64,000 nt of DNA, taken from NCBI GenBank assembly GCA_023953845.1, contig JAMLJC010000001.1, positions 62,001-126,000 of the forward strand, in the 5' to 3' direction. The notes beneath the pieces are model-generated. The model searched no databases and was not told where the DNA came from. It saw nothing but the letters and a program-made list of their open reading frames with translations. The stretch comes from Rhizobiaceae bacterium. Lineage in GTDB: Bacteria; Pseudomonadota; Alphaproteobacteria; Rhizobiales; Rhizobiaceae. The translations under genes and the position numbers were made by a program. Positions 33,237 to 42,820 of this stretch are shown one piece after another; position 1 is the stretch's first letter, and each line of letters opens with the position of its first letter.

Positions 33237-34499
33237 TCAGCTTCGCTGCTCCAGCATAATCGCGGCGCGCTTGAAAAGCGCGTCGCGCTCCATGCGGAAA
33301 TCCGAGGCGATCCAGTCCTTTTCCAGGGATTTCAGCGCCGCGCCGAGTTCCGGACCCTTCTGCCAGCCTTGCCCGAGAAGGTCGGCTCCCTTCAAAGGGA
33401 AAGCCGGTTTTTCCCAGCTTTCCTCCAGTTTCAGCAAGCGCGCATAGCCGCCCGCCTCGACCAGGGCCTTGTCGTCCTGTTCGGCGCGGTAGCGCGCATT
33501 GCCGAGGGCAAGCTTCAGCCTGTCCGAAATGCCCCCCTTGTCGCCGCCATAGAGCGTTTGCCGGAAGGCGCGCTCCGACGTGTCGGCGCGTATTGGCGAC
33601 GACAGCGCCCAATTTCCGAGGCGTCCGGCTTCGTCCCGCGACATCCGCAAGCGTCTTGCCAGCACCTCCGCTCGTGCTGCATCCGGCGGAATGATGGCCT
33701 CCAGCCGCAACATGGCGTCCGGCCCCCAGCCGAGATCGCGCTCTGCCTTCACCAGCGCATGGATAGCGTCGATGCCCCATTTCTCGCTCTCGGGCAGGAT
33801 GACCGAAAGGACGCCGGCCTGGCGCATCCAGAGCAGGCTTCTCGAAGGATCGGGCGCGGACAGCATGCGCTTCAGCTCCGCCCAGACGCGCTCGGCCGAA
33901 AGGCCCGAAAGCCCGGCCTTCAGCCGCGCGCAGGCACGCAGGCCACCGGCGTCCGGGCGGCCCGAACCGTACCACGCGAAGAAGCGGAAGAAGCGCAGGA
34001 TGCGCAGGTAGTCCTCGCGGATGCGCGTCTCGGCGTCGCCGATGAAGCGGATGACGCGGTTTTCGATGTCCTCGCGCCCGCCGACGAGATCGACGATCGT
34101 TCCGTCGGCCTTCGCATAGAGCGCATTGATGGTGAAGTCGCGCCGTTCCGCGTCCCGCTGCCAGTCGCGGCCGAAGACGACCTTCGCCCGGCGTCCATCC
34201 GTCTCCACATCGTCACGCAACGTGGTGACCTCATAGGGCCTGCCTTCGGCGATCACGGTGATCGTGCCGTGCTCCGCGCCGGTCGGCACCGCCTTGAAGC
34301 CGGCCGCCTCCGCCAGGCGCGTCGTCTCCTCCGGCGTCGTCGTCGTGGCGATGTCTATATCCGCCACAGCCTGTCCGAGCAGGGCATTGCGGACGGCGCC
34401 GCCCGCGACGCGGGCCTCCCCGCCGTCACGCGACAACGTCGCAAGCAGCCTCTGCAGCGGCTTGTGCCTCAGCCAGTCGACATCCAGCGTATCCCTCAC
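33237..34499 (-). CDS. cca: CCA tRNA nucleotidyltransferase
   Basis: 420 residues. Adds or repairs the 3' CCA end of tRNA. Class II motifs: GGAVRNALLGQAVADIDIAT (G-G and DxD metal site), RRDFTINAL and the RNA-binding region DYLRILRFFRFFAWYG. The ATG at 34499 overlaps the nudL stop by 4 bases. Third gene of DUF1285-nudL-cca. Confidence 0.95.
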   Translation of the reverse strand: MRDTLDVDWLRHKPLQRLLATLSRDGGEARVAGGAVRNALLGQAVADIDIATTTTPEETTRLAEAAGFKAVPTGAEHGTITVIAEGRPYEVTTLRDDVETDGRRAKVVFGRDWQRDAERRDFTINALYAKADGTIVDLVGGREDIENRVIRFIGDAETRIREDYLRILRFFRFFAWYGSGRPDAGGLRACARLKAGLSGLSAERVWAELKRMLSAPDPSRSLLWMRQAGVLSVILPESEKWGIDAIHALVKAERDLGWGPDAMLRLEAIIPPDAARAEVLARRLRMSRDEAGRLGNWALSSPIRADTSERAFRQTLYGGDKGGISDRLKLALGNARYRAEQDDKALVEAGGYARLLKLEESWEKPAFPLKGADLLGQGWQKGPELGAALKSLEKDWIASDFRMERDALFKRAAIMLEQRS

Positions 34500-35128
34500 G
34501 CATAGAGCCTTTCATACATGCCGTGTATGATGCCGGCGGTGATGCCCCAGATCATCCAGTCCTGATACGGCATGCGGTAGAAGAAACGCTCCTTGTTCTG
34601 CCAGATGCGGGTGTCGCGCACGTGATTGGCGGGGTCCATGAGGAAGCGCAGCGGCACCTCGAACGCAGCATCCACCTCGTCAGGGTTTATCCTGAGCCTG
34701 AAGCCCGGCGTCACCACCGAGAGAACCGGCGTGATGAGAAAGCCGCTCGGCGCGAAATATTCGGGCAGGCGGCCGACCGGCTCGACGAAGCGGCGCTCCA
34801 GCCCGATTTCCTCGACCGACTCGCGCATCGCCGCATCCTCCACGGACACGTCTTCCGGATCGATGCGGCCGCCGGGAAAGGCGACCTGGCCCGCATGGGC
34901 GCGCAGGCCGTCGGTCCGCTTGGTCAGGAGAACGGTCGCTTCGCTGCCGTGATCCACGACCGGCACGAGAACCGCCGCGCCGCGCAACTGGTCCTTCGGC
35001 AGCGACTGGAAGATATCCGCGTTCTGACGGATGTCTTCATATATATCGTCGTCGCCGGCGTCGCGCTGGTGCTGCGCGCGGCGGCGGAATTCGGCTGCCG
35101 AGAACAGGCTGGTGACGGCAGTGTCCAT
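34496..35128 (-). CDS. NUDIX hydrolase, CoA pyrophosphatase (NudL) type
   Basis: 210 residues from ATG at 35128. NUDIX box in FPGGRIDPEDVSVEDAAM followed by RESVEEIGL; the longer spacing after the first Glu is usual in the NudL/CoA-pyrophosphatase (UPF0035) group, which splits CoA into phosphopantetheine and 3',5'-ADP. LTKRTDGLRAHAGQVAFPGG is the UPF0035-type entry. Middle gene of the DUF1285-nudL-cca operon. Confidence 0.9.
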   Translation of the reverse strand: MDTAVTSLFSAAEFRRRAQHQRDAGDDDIYEDIRQNADIFQSLPKDQLRGAAVLVPVVDHGSEATVLLTKRTDGLRAHAGQVAFPGGRIDPEDVSVEDAAMRESVEEIGLERRFVEPVGRLPEYFAPSGFLITPVLSVVTPGFRLRINPDEVDAAFEVPLRFLMDPANHVRDTRIWQNKERFFYRMPYQDWMIWGITAGIIHGMYERLYA

Positions 35129-35129
35129 G

Positions 35130-35798
35130 TCAGCTCGCCAGCCGGTGCAGCGTCTCGACCGGCATGATCGGAAAGATCGCGCCTTTCGAGCGCACGCAGA
35201 ACATCGGCGTGCCGTCGATCTCGATCTCCTCGCCATATTCGACGAGCTCGTACATCACCGGCCTGCCGATCAGCGCCTCCAGCCGGCCGCGCACGAGGAC
35301 GTAGGGCTTCAACCCGCCGGTTTCGTCCTCGTTCACGAAGCGGATGGGACGCTCCGGCCCGGCTTCCACGACGTCGCCGACATTGGTGCGGAAGGTGATG
35401 ACCTGTTCATCGCCCTGCCCGCTGGCATTCATCTCGACGGCGACGAAAGGCGCATCCTCGACCCGGATGCCGACGCGCTCGACCGGCGTCACGAGATAGG
35501 TCCTGCCGTCCTCGTCCTTGCGCAGGACGGTGGAGAAGAGCTGCACCAGCGGCATGCGGCCGATCGGCGTGCCCATGTAGAACCACGTGCCGTCGCGGCG
35601 GATCTCCATGTCGATGTCACCGCAAAATTCCGGGTTCCAGCGCTCGACCGGCGGCAGACCCTTGCCGGCGCGGGCCGCGCGCGCGATCAGCGCCTCCAGC
35701 CCGCCGGGGTCGGCGGCACGGACGAGGCTTTCGCTTGCGGTCTGGCGGTCGCTTGGCATGGTCACGAAATAGTCACTGTTGGCGCGCTTGTCAGCCAT
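35130..35798 (-). CDS. DUF1285 family protein
   Basis: 222 residues from ATG at 35798 (MADKRANS), 1 base before the nudL start. The DUF1285 core is visible: PPVERWNPEFCGDIDMEIRRDG, TWFYMGTPIGRMPLVQLFSTVLRKD, VERVGIRVEDAPFVAVEM and GRLEALIGRPVMYELVE. Small beta-rich protein, function unknown. Divergent from the MoxR operon with 95 bases between starts. Confidence 0.88.
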   Translation of the reverse strand: MADKRANSDYFVTMPSDRQTASESLVRAADPGGLEALIARAARAGKGLPPVERWNPEFCGDIDMEIRRDGTWFYMGTPIGRMPLVQLFSTVLRKDEDGRTYLVTPVERVGIRVEDAPFVAVEMNASGQGDEQVITFRTNVGDVVEAGPERPIRFVNEDETGGLKPYVLVRGRLEALIGRPVMYELVEYGEEIEIDGTPMFCVRSKGAIFPIMPVETLHRLAS

Positions 35799-35893
35799 AG
35801 TGTGGGAATTAAGTTCCGGAGGATGCGCTTCGATCGCGCGAATCGAGGCATAATCCCGCTGCAGTTTTGACACGCGAGGAAGAGTCGGCCCGT

Positions 35894-36901
35894 ATGAGCG
35901 TCATGATCAAGGAAGCCGCGCTGAGCGAACAGGAGATGGTCGCCGAAGCCGAGCGCGCGCTGGAAGACATCTCAAAGGTTCGGGAAGCGGTCGGCGCGGT
36001 CATCTTCGGTCAGGAAAGCGTGGTCGAGCGCACGCTGGTCGCGCTTCTGGCCGGCGGCCATGCCCTTCTGGTCGGCGTTCCGGGCCTCGCCAAGACAAAG
36101 CTGGTCGAGACGCTGGGGACCGTGCTGGGGCTCGATGCCCGCCGCGTGCAATTCACGCCCGATCTGATGCCCTCGGACATTCTCGGCTCCGAGGTGATGG
36201 AACAGGACGACAACGGACGGCGCTCGTTCCGCTTCATTCCCGGGCCGATCTTCACGCAGTTGCTGATGGCCGACGAGATCAACCGCGCCAGTCCGCGCAC
36301 GCAGTCCGCGCTTCTGCAATCCATGCAGGAGTATCACGTCACGGTCGCCGGCGCGCGCCATGACCTCCCCTCGCCCTTCCATGTGCTCGCCACGCAGAAC
36401 CCGCTGGAGCAGGAAGGCACTTATCCGCTGCCGGAAGCGCAGCTCGACCGCTTCCTGATGCAGGTGGACATTCTCTATCCGGAGCTTGAGGCCGAACGAC
36501 GCATTCTGGTCGAGACCACCGGCGTGAACGAGCAGCGCGCGCGAAACGTGCTGACGCCCGAACGGCTCAAGGAGATCCAGCAGCTGATCCGGCGCATGCC
36601 CGTGCCGGAAAGCGTGGTGGAGGCGATCCTCTCTCTCGTCCGCTCGGCGCGTCCCGGACAAGGCAATGCTGAGACGGACAAGCATGTCGCATGGGGTCCG
36701 GGGCCGCGCGCCAGCCAGGCCCTGACGCTGTGCGCCCGCGCCCGCGCGCTCTACGACGGGCGGCTTGCGCCTTCGGTGGACGATGTACGCGCATTGGCCG
36801 AGCCGGTGCTCCAGCATCGCATGGCCCTCACCTTTACCGCGCGCGCCGAAGGCATGAGCGTGCGCGACGTGATCGCACGCCTCGTGAAGGCGGCGGGATG
36901 A
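35894..36901 (+). CDS. MoxR-family AAA+ ATPase
   Basis: 335 residues from ATG at 35894. Walker A variant GVPGLAKTKLVETL, Walker B LLMADEINRASPRTQSALL, sensor 1 FHVLATQNPLEQEGTYPLPEAQLDRF. MoxR ATPases act as chaperones for envelope or cofactor-bearing proteins and pair with DUF58/VWA proteins. First gene of a four-gene operon with DUF58, DUF4159 and membrane proteins. Confidence 0.94.
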   Translation: MSVMIKEAALSEQEMVAEAERALEDISKVREAVGAVIFGQESVVERTLVALLAGGHALLVGVPGLAKTKLVETLGTVLGLDARRVQFTPDLMPSDILGSEVMEQDDNGRRSFRFIPGPIFTQLLMADEINRASPRTQSALLQSMQEYHVTVAGARHDLPSPFHVLATQNPLEQEGTYPLPEAQLDRFLMQVDILYPELEAERRILVETTGVNEQRARNVLTPERLKEIQQLIRRMPVPESVVEAILSLVRSARPGQGNAETDKHVAWGPGPRASQALTLCARARALYDGRLAPSVDDVRALAEPVLQHRMALTFTARAEGMSVRDVIARLVKAAG

Positions 36902-36928
36902 CAGGGCCGGAAAGGCGCGAATAGGCTG

Positions 36929-37834
36929 ATGGCGCGGATCGGCGAAGCGACGCAACCGGTCGCTACGAGCGATGCGCTGGCCCGTGGGCGTCTCCGGGCC
37001 TCGCTGGTGCCGGACCTCCTCGTCGAGGCGCGCCGGCTGGTGAACACGGTGATCGCCGGCTGGCACGGCCGCCGCAGGCGCGGCATCGGCGAGAATTTCT
37101 GGCAGTTCCGCCCCTATGTCGAGGGCGAAGGCATTGCCCGCATCGACTGGCGGCGTTCGGCCCGCGACGATCACACCTATATACGCGACCGCGAATGGGA
37201 GGCCGCGCACACGGTCTGGCTGTGGGCCGATCCGTCGCCCTCCATGCTCTACAAATCCGCAGCCGCGAGCGTTTCCAAGGAGTCGCGTGCGCTTGTGCTG
37301 ATTTTCGCCATGGCCGAGCTTCTGTCGCGCAGCGGCGAACGCATCGGCTGGCCCGGCCTCACCGATCCCTTTGTCGCCCGCGACGGCGCGGAGCGGCTGG
37401 CCTCGCGCATTTCCCACGCCGCCGACCTGCCGGCGCGGCCCGACTTCACCGGCATCCGCCGCTTTTCCGATATCGTTCTGGCGAGCGACTTCCTCGATCC
37501 CGTCGACGAGACGATGGAATGGCTGGACGTTCTCGCCCGGCACGGCGTCCGCGCTCACCTGATCGAAGTGGCCGACCCCGCCGAGGAAACCTTTCCCTAT
37601 GCCGGACGCACCGAGTTCGTCGATCCGGAAACGGGCGAGAAACTCACGGCCGGCCGGGCCGAGCAGCTGGGCGACGAATACCGGCTCCACTACTCGGCGC
37701 GGCGGGCCGAACTCGCCGGCTGGTGCCGCCGCCTCGGCTGGAGCTTCACTGTCAACCACACCGACCGGCTGGCGTCGGAGGCGCTCGTCCGGCTGCATCT
37801 GGCGCTCAGCGTCGCGGAAGGGGGCAGAACATGA
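36929..37834 (+). CDS. DUF58 domain protein
   Basis: 301 residues. The DUF58 core is YVEGEGIARIDWRRSARDD followed by TYIRDREWE, with a VWA-like stretch (VWLWADPSPSMLYKS). It probably docks with the MoxR ATPase at the membrane. Its stop overlaps the next gene's start (ATGA at 37831-37834). Confidence 0.9.
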   Translation: MARIGEATQPVATSDALARGRLRASLVPDLLVEARRLVNTVIAGWHGRRRRGIGENFWQFRPYVEGEGIARIDWRRSARDDHTYIRDREWEAAHTVWLWADPSPSMLYKSAAASVSKESRALVLIFAMAELLSRSGERIGWPGLTDPFVARDGAERLASRISHAADLPARPDFTGIRRFSDIVLASDFLDPVDETMEWLDVLARHGVRAHLIEVADPAEETFPYAGRTEFVDPETGEKLTAGRAEQLGDEYRLHYSARRAELAGWCRRLGWSFTVNHTDRLASEALVRLHLALSVAEGGRT

Positions 37835-40656
37835 GCTGGCTGCCGCTTTCCTTCGGCGCGCCGCTGATGCTGGTCGGCCTGCTGGCGCTGCCGATCATCT
37901 GGTGGCTGCTGCGGCTGACCCCGCCCCGCCCGCAGCAGGAAGTTTTCCCGCCGCTGCGCATTCTGGCGCGCGTTCTGAGAAAGGAAGAGACGCCGAACCA
38001 GAGCCCGTGGTGGCTGACCTTGCTGCGGCTGCTCATGGCGGCGCTCGTGGTGCTCGCGCTCGCCGATCCGGTCTTTAACCCGCGCGAGAGACTTTCGACC
38101 GGCGGCGGCGCGCTGGCGCTGGTGATCGACAATGGCTGGGCGAGCGCGCCGGACTGGGAGCGCCGCGTGGCGACGGCCGAGCGCCTGATCGCCGATGCGG
38201 AAGCCGGCGGCGCGCCGGTCGTCCTTGCCTTCACCGCGGAAAAGCCCAACGCCGAAATCGGCCCCTTCGACGCCGCCAATACCCGCGACCGCCTGCATGC
38301 GGCCGAGCCGCGGCCCATTCCGACCGACCGCGGCGCAGCCCTTTCCCGCGTCGCCGCGCTTCTCGACCAGTTGCCCGGCGCCAGCGTCGCGCTGTTGACC
38401 GATGGTCTCGCCGCCTCCGGCGATGACGCGGCATTTCAGGCCGTGCTGGCAAAGAATCCCGCCAAACTTTTCTGGGCAACGCCGGAAAGCCTCTACACGA
38501 TCGGTCTGACCGCTGCCGACAACGACGTGGATGGTTTCACGGTGACCGCCGTGCGGCCGGCGAACGACGCCGCGCCGCGTCAGGCGACCCTTGGCGCCTT
38601 CGACGACAAGGGCCGCCGCATCGCCGACGCCGCGCTCTCCTTCCAGCTTGGCGAGCACGAGGCGTCCGCGCGCCTGACCGTGCCGTTCGAGTTGCGCAAC
38701 GATTTCGCATCGATCGCCGTCGACGGACAGCCGCAGGCAGGCGCGATCCGCGTTCTCGACGACAATTCCAAGCGCCGCCGCGTCGGGCTCCTGTCGCAGG
38801 CCGAGGCCGATCAGGACCAGCCGCTGCTTTCGCCGCTCTATTATATACGCCGGGCGATGCAGCCCTTCGCCGATCTCGTGGAGCCTCAAAGCGCGGACCT
38901 CGCGGAGGCCATCCCGCAGCTCATCGACCAGAAGCCGGCGATGATCGTCATGGCCGACGTCGGCACGATCCCGGAAGCCGCGCGCGCGAAGCTGGTCGAA
39001 TGGCTGCGCGAAGGCGGCACGCTTGTGCGTTTCGCCGGCTCGCGCCTCGCCGCCGCCGACAATGACGAGGAATTGCTGCCGGTCGTCCTGCGCACCGGCG
39101 AACGGTCGCTCGGCGGCGCGCTGTCGTGGACGACGCCGCAGGTCGTGTCCGACTTTCCGGCGAACGGCCCGTTCTCCGATCTCACCCCGCCGAACGAGGT
39201 GACCGTCTCGCGGCAGGTGCTCGCCGAGCCGACACCCGACCTGGCCGACCGCACCTGGGCCAATCTCGCCGACGGAACGCCGCTCGTGACCGGCGCGCGG
39301 CGCGGCAGCGGCACGCTGGTGCTGTTCCACGTCACGCCCGAGGCGACATGGTCAAATCTGCCGATCTCCGGTACTTTCGTGGAGATGCTGCGCCGTATCG
39401 TGCAACTGTCGCGCAACCAGGGCACTGCGACGATGGCCACCGAGGCCGCGCCGCAGAGCCTTGCGCCCTATCGGCTGATCGCAGCCAACGGCGCGCTGAC
39501 GCCCCCCTATGGCGACGCCAAGCCGCTGCTGGTCGGTGGCCCGGTGCCGCCGGTGACGATCGAGAACCCGCCGGGCCTCTACGGTTCCGAAGACGGCGTG
39601 CAGGCGCACAATCTTCTGGCCCGCAACCAGCAGCTCCTGCCCATCGCGCGACCGCAGAACGTGCCGATGACCGACGTCGCCTACGCCTTCGACCAGTCCA
39701 GCCCGCTGAAGGGGCCGCTGGTCGCCGCCGCGCTGCTTCTCATGGTTCTGGATACGCTGGCGGTTCTCTGGATCGGCGGCCGCTTCACCCGCCGTCCGAA
39801 AGCCCGCCGGGCGGCGGCCGCGGCTGCTTCGGCCTTTTTCCTCGGCCTTGCGCTGACCCTGTCCCTCCCCGACCGGTCTTTCGCGCAGGATGCGAAGCCC
39901 GGCGACGCGGAAGCCATCGAAGCCATCGCCACCACACGTCTCGCCTATGTGCTGACCGGAGATTCTTCCGTCGATTCGATCAGCCGCGCCGGCCTGAAGG
40001 GTCTGACCCGCTTCCTGATCGACAAGACCGCGCTGGAGCCCGGCGAGCCGGCCGGCGTGGACATAACCCGTGACGAACTCGCCTTCTATCCGCTGCTCTA
40101 CTGGCCGATCGACCCGGGAGCCGCCATGCCGTCGCAGGAGGCCATTGCCCGCATCGATGCCTATATGCGCGAGGGCGGCACCGTGCTGTTCGACACGCGG
40201 GACCAGTTCTCGACCGACATCACCTCAAGCGGGACGGTGAGCCCGGCCACGGAGCGGTTGCGCGACATCCTCGGCAACCTCAACGTGCCGCCGCTCGAAC
40301 CCGTCCCGGCCGACCATGTGCTGACGAAAACCTTCTTCATCCTCAACGATTTTCCCGGCCGCTTCAACGGCAGCCCGCTCTGGGTGGAAGCCTCGCTCAA
40401 TGCCGAGAACGCCGACAACCGCCCGGTGCGCACCGGCGACGGCGTGTCTCCCATCATGATCACCGCCAACGATTTTGCCGGCGCATGGGCGGTTGACGCC
40501 AATGGCGACGCCCTGCTGCCCACCGTGCCGGCCGACCCCATGCAGCGCGTCTATGCCCTGCGGACCGGCGTCAACATCATGATGTACATGCTGACCGGCA
40601 ACTACAAATCGGATCAGGTCCACGTGCCGGTGCTGCTCGAGCGGCTGGGGCAGTAG
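37831..40656 (+). CDS. BatA-like / DUF4159 membrane protein
   Basis: 941 residues. N-terminal BatA-type helix pair (GAPLMLVGLLALPIIWWLL, LLRLLMAALVVLALADPVF), a VWA-like region (GALALVIDNGWAS), glutamine-amidotransferase-like pieces (AMIVMADVGTIPEA, EGGTLVRFAGSRLA), a central membrane helix near 640 and the C-terminal DUF4159 domain (RLAYVLTGDSSVDSISRAGL, GGTVLFDTRDQF). Most of it would face the periplasm. It is translationally coupled to the DUF58 gene. Confidence 0.9.
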   Translation: MSWLPLSFGAPLMLVGLLALPIIWWLLRLTPPRPQQEVFPPLRILARVLRKEETPNQSPWWLTLLRLLMAALVVLALADPVFNPRERLSTGGGALALVIDNGWASAPDWERRVATAERLIADAEAGGAPVVLAFTAEKPNAEIGPFDAANTRDRLHAAEPRPIPTDRGAALSRVAALLDQLPGASVALLTDGLAASGDDAAFQAVLAKNPAKLFWATPESLYTIGLTAADNDVDGFTVTAVRPANDAAPRQATLGAFDDKGRRIADAALSFQLGEHEASARLTVPFELRNDFASIAVDGQPQAGAIRVLDDNSKRRRVGLLSQAEADQDQPLLSPLYYIRRAMQPFADLVEPQSADLAEAIPQLIDQKPAMIVMADVGTIPEAARAKLVEWLREGGTLVRFAGSRLAAADNDEELLPVVLRTGERSLGGALSWTTPQVVSDFPANGPFSDLTPPNEVTVSRQVLAEPTPDLADRTWANLADGTPLVTGARRGSGTLVLFHVTPEATWSNLPISGTFVEMLRRIVQLSRNQGTATMATEAAPQSLAPYRLIAANGALTPPYGDAKPLLVGGPVPPVTIENPPGLYGSEDGVQAHNLLARNQQLLPIARPQNVPMTDVAYAFDQSSPLKGPLVAAALLLMVLDTLAVLWIGGRFTRRPKARRAAAAAASAFFLGLALTLSLPDRSFAQDAKPGDAEAIEAIATTRLAYVLTGDSSVDSISRAGLKGLTRFLIDKTALEPGEPAGVDITRDELAFYPLLYWPIDPGAAMPSQEAIARIDAYMREGGTVLFDTRDQFSTDITSSGTVSPATERLRDILGNLNVPPLEPVPADHVLTKTFFILNDFPGRFNGSPLWVEASLNAENADNRPVRTGDGVSPIMITANDFAGAWAVDANGDALLPTVPADPMQRVYALRTGVNIMMYMLTGNYKSDQVHVPVLLERLGQ

Positions 40657-40657
40657 C

Positions 40658-42721
40658 ATGAACTGGTCCATTTCGTTCGAACCCCTCCTCTCCTGGGCGT
40701 GGCTCGGCCTCCTTCTCGTGCCGATCGCGCTGATCGCGCTCGCCGGCCTCTGGTTCAGGCAGCGCGGCGCGGTCTTCCGGCTGGCGGCGCTGGCCGCATT
40801 GGCGCTCGCTTTGCTCAACCCCGTCCTGCTCGACGAGTTGCGCGAGCCGCTGAAGAGCGTCGTGGCCGTGATCGTCGACCGCAGCCAGAGCCAGGAGATC
40901 GGCAATCGCACCGCCGAGACCGATCAGGCGCTGGTCGGGTTGCAGGAACGGCTCGCCCGCTTCAAGGAGTTCGAGGTGCGCGTGGTCGAGACCGGCAAGG
41001 CCGCCTCCGCCGACGAGCGCGCCGAGACGCGCCTGTTCGGCGCGCTGGACAGCGCCTTCCGGGATGTGGCGCCCTCGCGCATCGCCGGCGCCATCATGCT
41101 GACCGACGGTCAGGTGCATGACGTGCCGGCTTCGCCTGGCTTCAACGCCCCTCTTCACGGGCTGATTACCGGCGAGGAGGGCGAACGCGACCGGCGCATC
41201 CGGTTCGAGCGTGCGCCGCGCTTCGGCATCGTCGGCAAGCCGCTCGACCTCACCTACCGCGTGCTGGACACCGCAGGCGCGGCCGGAACGGCCGAGGTGC
41301 GCGTCTCGATCAACGGCGAGCAGATCGCCGTCGAGACGGCCGCCATCGGGCAGGAAATGCCGCTGCAGATCATCGTGCCCAATGCCGGCCAGAACATCGT
41401 GGAGCTGTCGATCGATCGCGTCGACGGCGAGCTGACCGACGTCAACAATCACGCCATCGCCATCGTCGACGGCATCCGCGAGAACCTGCGCGTCCTGCTG
41501 GTCTCCGGCGAGCCGCATGCGGGCGAGCGCACCTGGCGCAACCTCTTGAAGTCCGACGCGTCGGTCGATCTCGTGCACTTCACCATCCTGCGTCCGCCGG
41601 AAAAGCAGGACGGCACGCCGATCAACGAACTGTCGCTGATCGCCTTCCCGACGCGCGAACTGTTCGTGGAGCGCATCAACGATTTCGACCTGATCATCTT
41701 CGACCGCTACCAGCACCGCGACGTGCTGCCGATCCTCTACTACGACTACATCGCGGAGTATGTGGAGAAAGGCGGCGCGCTGCTGATCGCCGCAGGCCCG
41801 GAATATGCCGGCGAATCCTCGATCTCGCGCACGCCGCTGATGGCGGCGCTCCCCGCCCTGCCCACCGGCGACGTGATCGAGCAGGGCTTTTATCCGCGCC
41901 TCACGGATATCGGCAAGAAGCATCCGGTGACGCGCGGCCTTGAAGGCTCCGCCAGCGAGCCGCCGCACTGGAGCCGCTGGTTCCGGCTGATCGGCATCGA
42001 GCAGCCGGAAGGCGAAACGGTGATGCAAGGCCCCGACAACCTGCCTTTGCTGGTGCTCGACCGCAAGGGTGAGGGACGCGTCGGCATGCTGCTGTCCGAC
42101 CAGGGCTGGCTTTGGGCGCGAGGTTTCGAAGGCGGCGGACCCCATGTCTCGCTCTACCGGCGCATCGCGCACTGGCTGATGAAGGAGCCGGAGCTGGAGG
42201 AGGAGCGCCTGACCGCGGCCGGACGCGGCATGACGCTCGACATAAACTGGCAGACCATGAGCGACGATCCAGGTCCGGCCCGCGTCATCACGCCGTCGGG
42301 GAAGTCGCTGACCGTGCCGCTCGCCTCGTCTTCGCCCGGCATTTTTGCAGGCAGCGTGGAGACGGACGAGATCGGCCTTTACCAGATCGCCAATGGCGAC
42401 CTGACCGCGCTTGCCCATGTCGGCCCGGTGAACGCGCCGGAGTTCACCGACACGGTCTCGACGGAGAACGTGCTGCGCCGGCCCGTGGAGGAGACGGGCG
42501 GCAGCGTCAGGCGTCTGGAAGGCATGACGGGCGTCAGCCTGCCTGGCATCGTGCCGGTGCGCGGCACGGCGACGGCGTCCGGCCGCGACTGGATCGGCCT
42601 GCGCACGACGAACGACAGCGTGCTCAAGGCGGTGACCCGCGTGCCGCTGTTCGGGGGGTTCTTCGGACTGGCGCTGCTGCTGCTTGCGCTCGGCTCGATG
42701 TGGTACCGCGAAGGCAGATAG
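40658..42721 (+). CDS. Membrane protein with VWA/glutamine-amidotransferase-like domain
   Basis: 687 residues starting 1 base after the DUF4159 gene. Two N-terminal membrane helices, then VAVIVDRSQSQEI (VWA-like), RIAGAIMLTDGQVHDVP, a beta-sandwich region, LRVLLVSGEPHAGE and EKGGALLIAAGPEYAG (amidotransferase-like), and a C-terminal helix (FFGLALLLLALGSMWY). Last gene of the MoxR operon. The module is conserved in rhizobia; its cellular job is not established. Confidence 0.88.
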   Translation: MNWSISFEPLLSWAWLGLLLVPIALIALAGLWFRQRGAVFRLAALAALALALLNPVLLDELREPLKSVVAVIVDRSQSQEIGNRTAETDQALVGLQERLARFKEFEVRVVETGKAASADERAETRLFGALDSAFRDVAPSRIAGAIMLTDGQVHDVPASPGFNAPLHGLITGEEGERDRRIRFERAPRFGIVGKPLDLTYRVLDTAGAAGTAEVRVSINGEQIAVETAAIGQEMPLQIIVPNAGQNIVELSIDRVDGELTDVNNHAIAIVDGIRENLRVLLVSGEPHAGERTWRNLLKSDASVDLVHFTILRPPEKQDGTPINELSLIAFPTRELFVERINDFDLIIFDRYQHRDVLPILYYDYIAEYVEKGGALLIAAGPEYAGESSISRTPLMAALPALPTGDVIEQGFYPRLTDIGKKHPVTRGLEGSASEPPHWSRWFRLIGIEQPEGETVMQGPDNLPLLVLDRKGEGRVGMLLSDQGWLWARGFEGGGPHVSLYRRIAHWLMKEPELEEERLTAAGRGMTLDINWQTMSDDPGPARVITPSGKSLTVPLASSSPGIFAGSVETDEIGLYQIANGDLTALAHVGPVNAPEFTDTVSTENVLRRPVEETGGSVRRLEGMTGVSLPGIVPVRGTATASGRDWIGLRTTNDSVLKAVTRVPLFGGFFGLALLLLALGSMWYREGR

Positions 42722-42728
42722 CGCCAGT

Positions 42729-42820
42729 TCCCTCCCTCTTGAGGGGAGGGTGGGCGCAAAGCGGCCAGGTTACCCCACCCGCCTCGCTTCGCTCGGCGCC
42801 CTCCCCTCAAGGGGGAGGGA
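42729..42820. repeat. Palindromic repeat at end of MoxR operon, partly coding
   Basis: TCCCTCCCTCTTGAGGGGAG starts the left arm; the right arm is CTCCCCTCAAGGGGGAGGGA (42801-42820). Together they form a long hairpin typical of rhizobial intergenic repeats and can act as a terminator. On the minus strand the right half is read through as the C-terminus of the GNAT gene. Confidence 0.7.
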
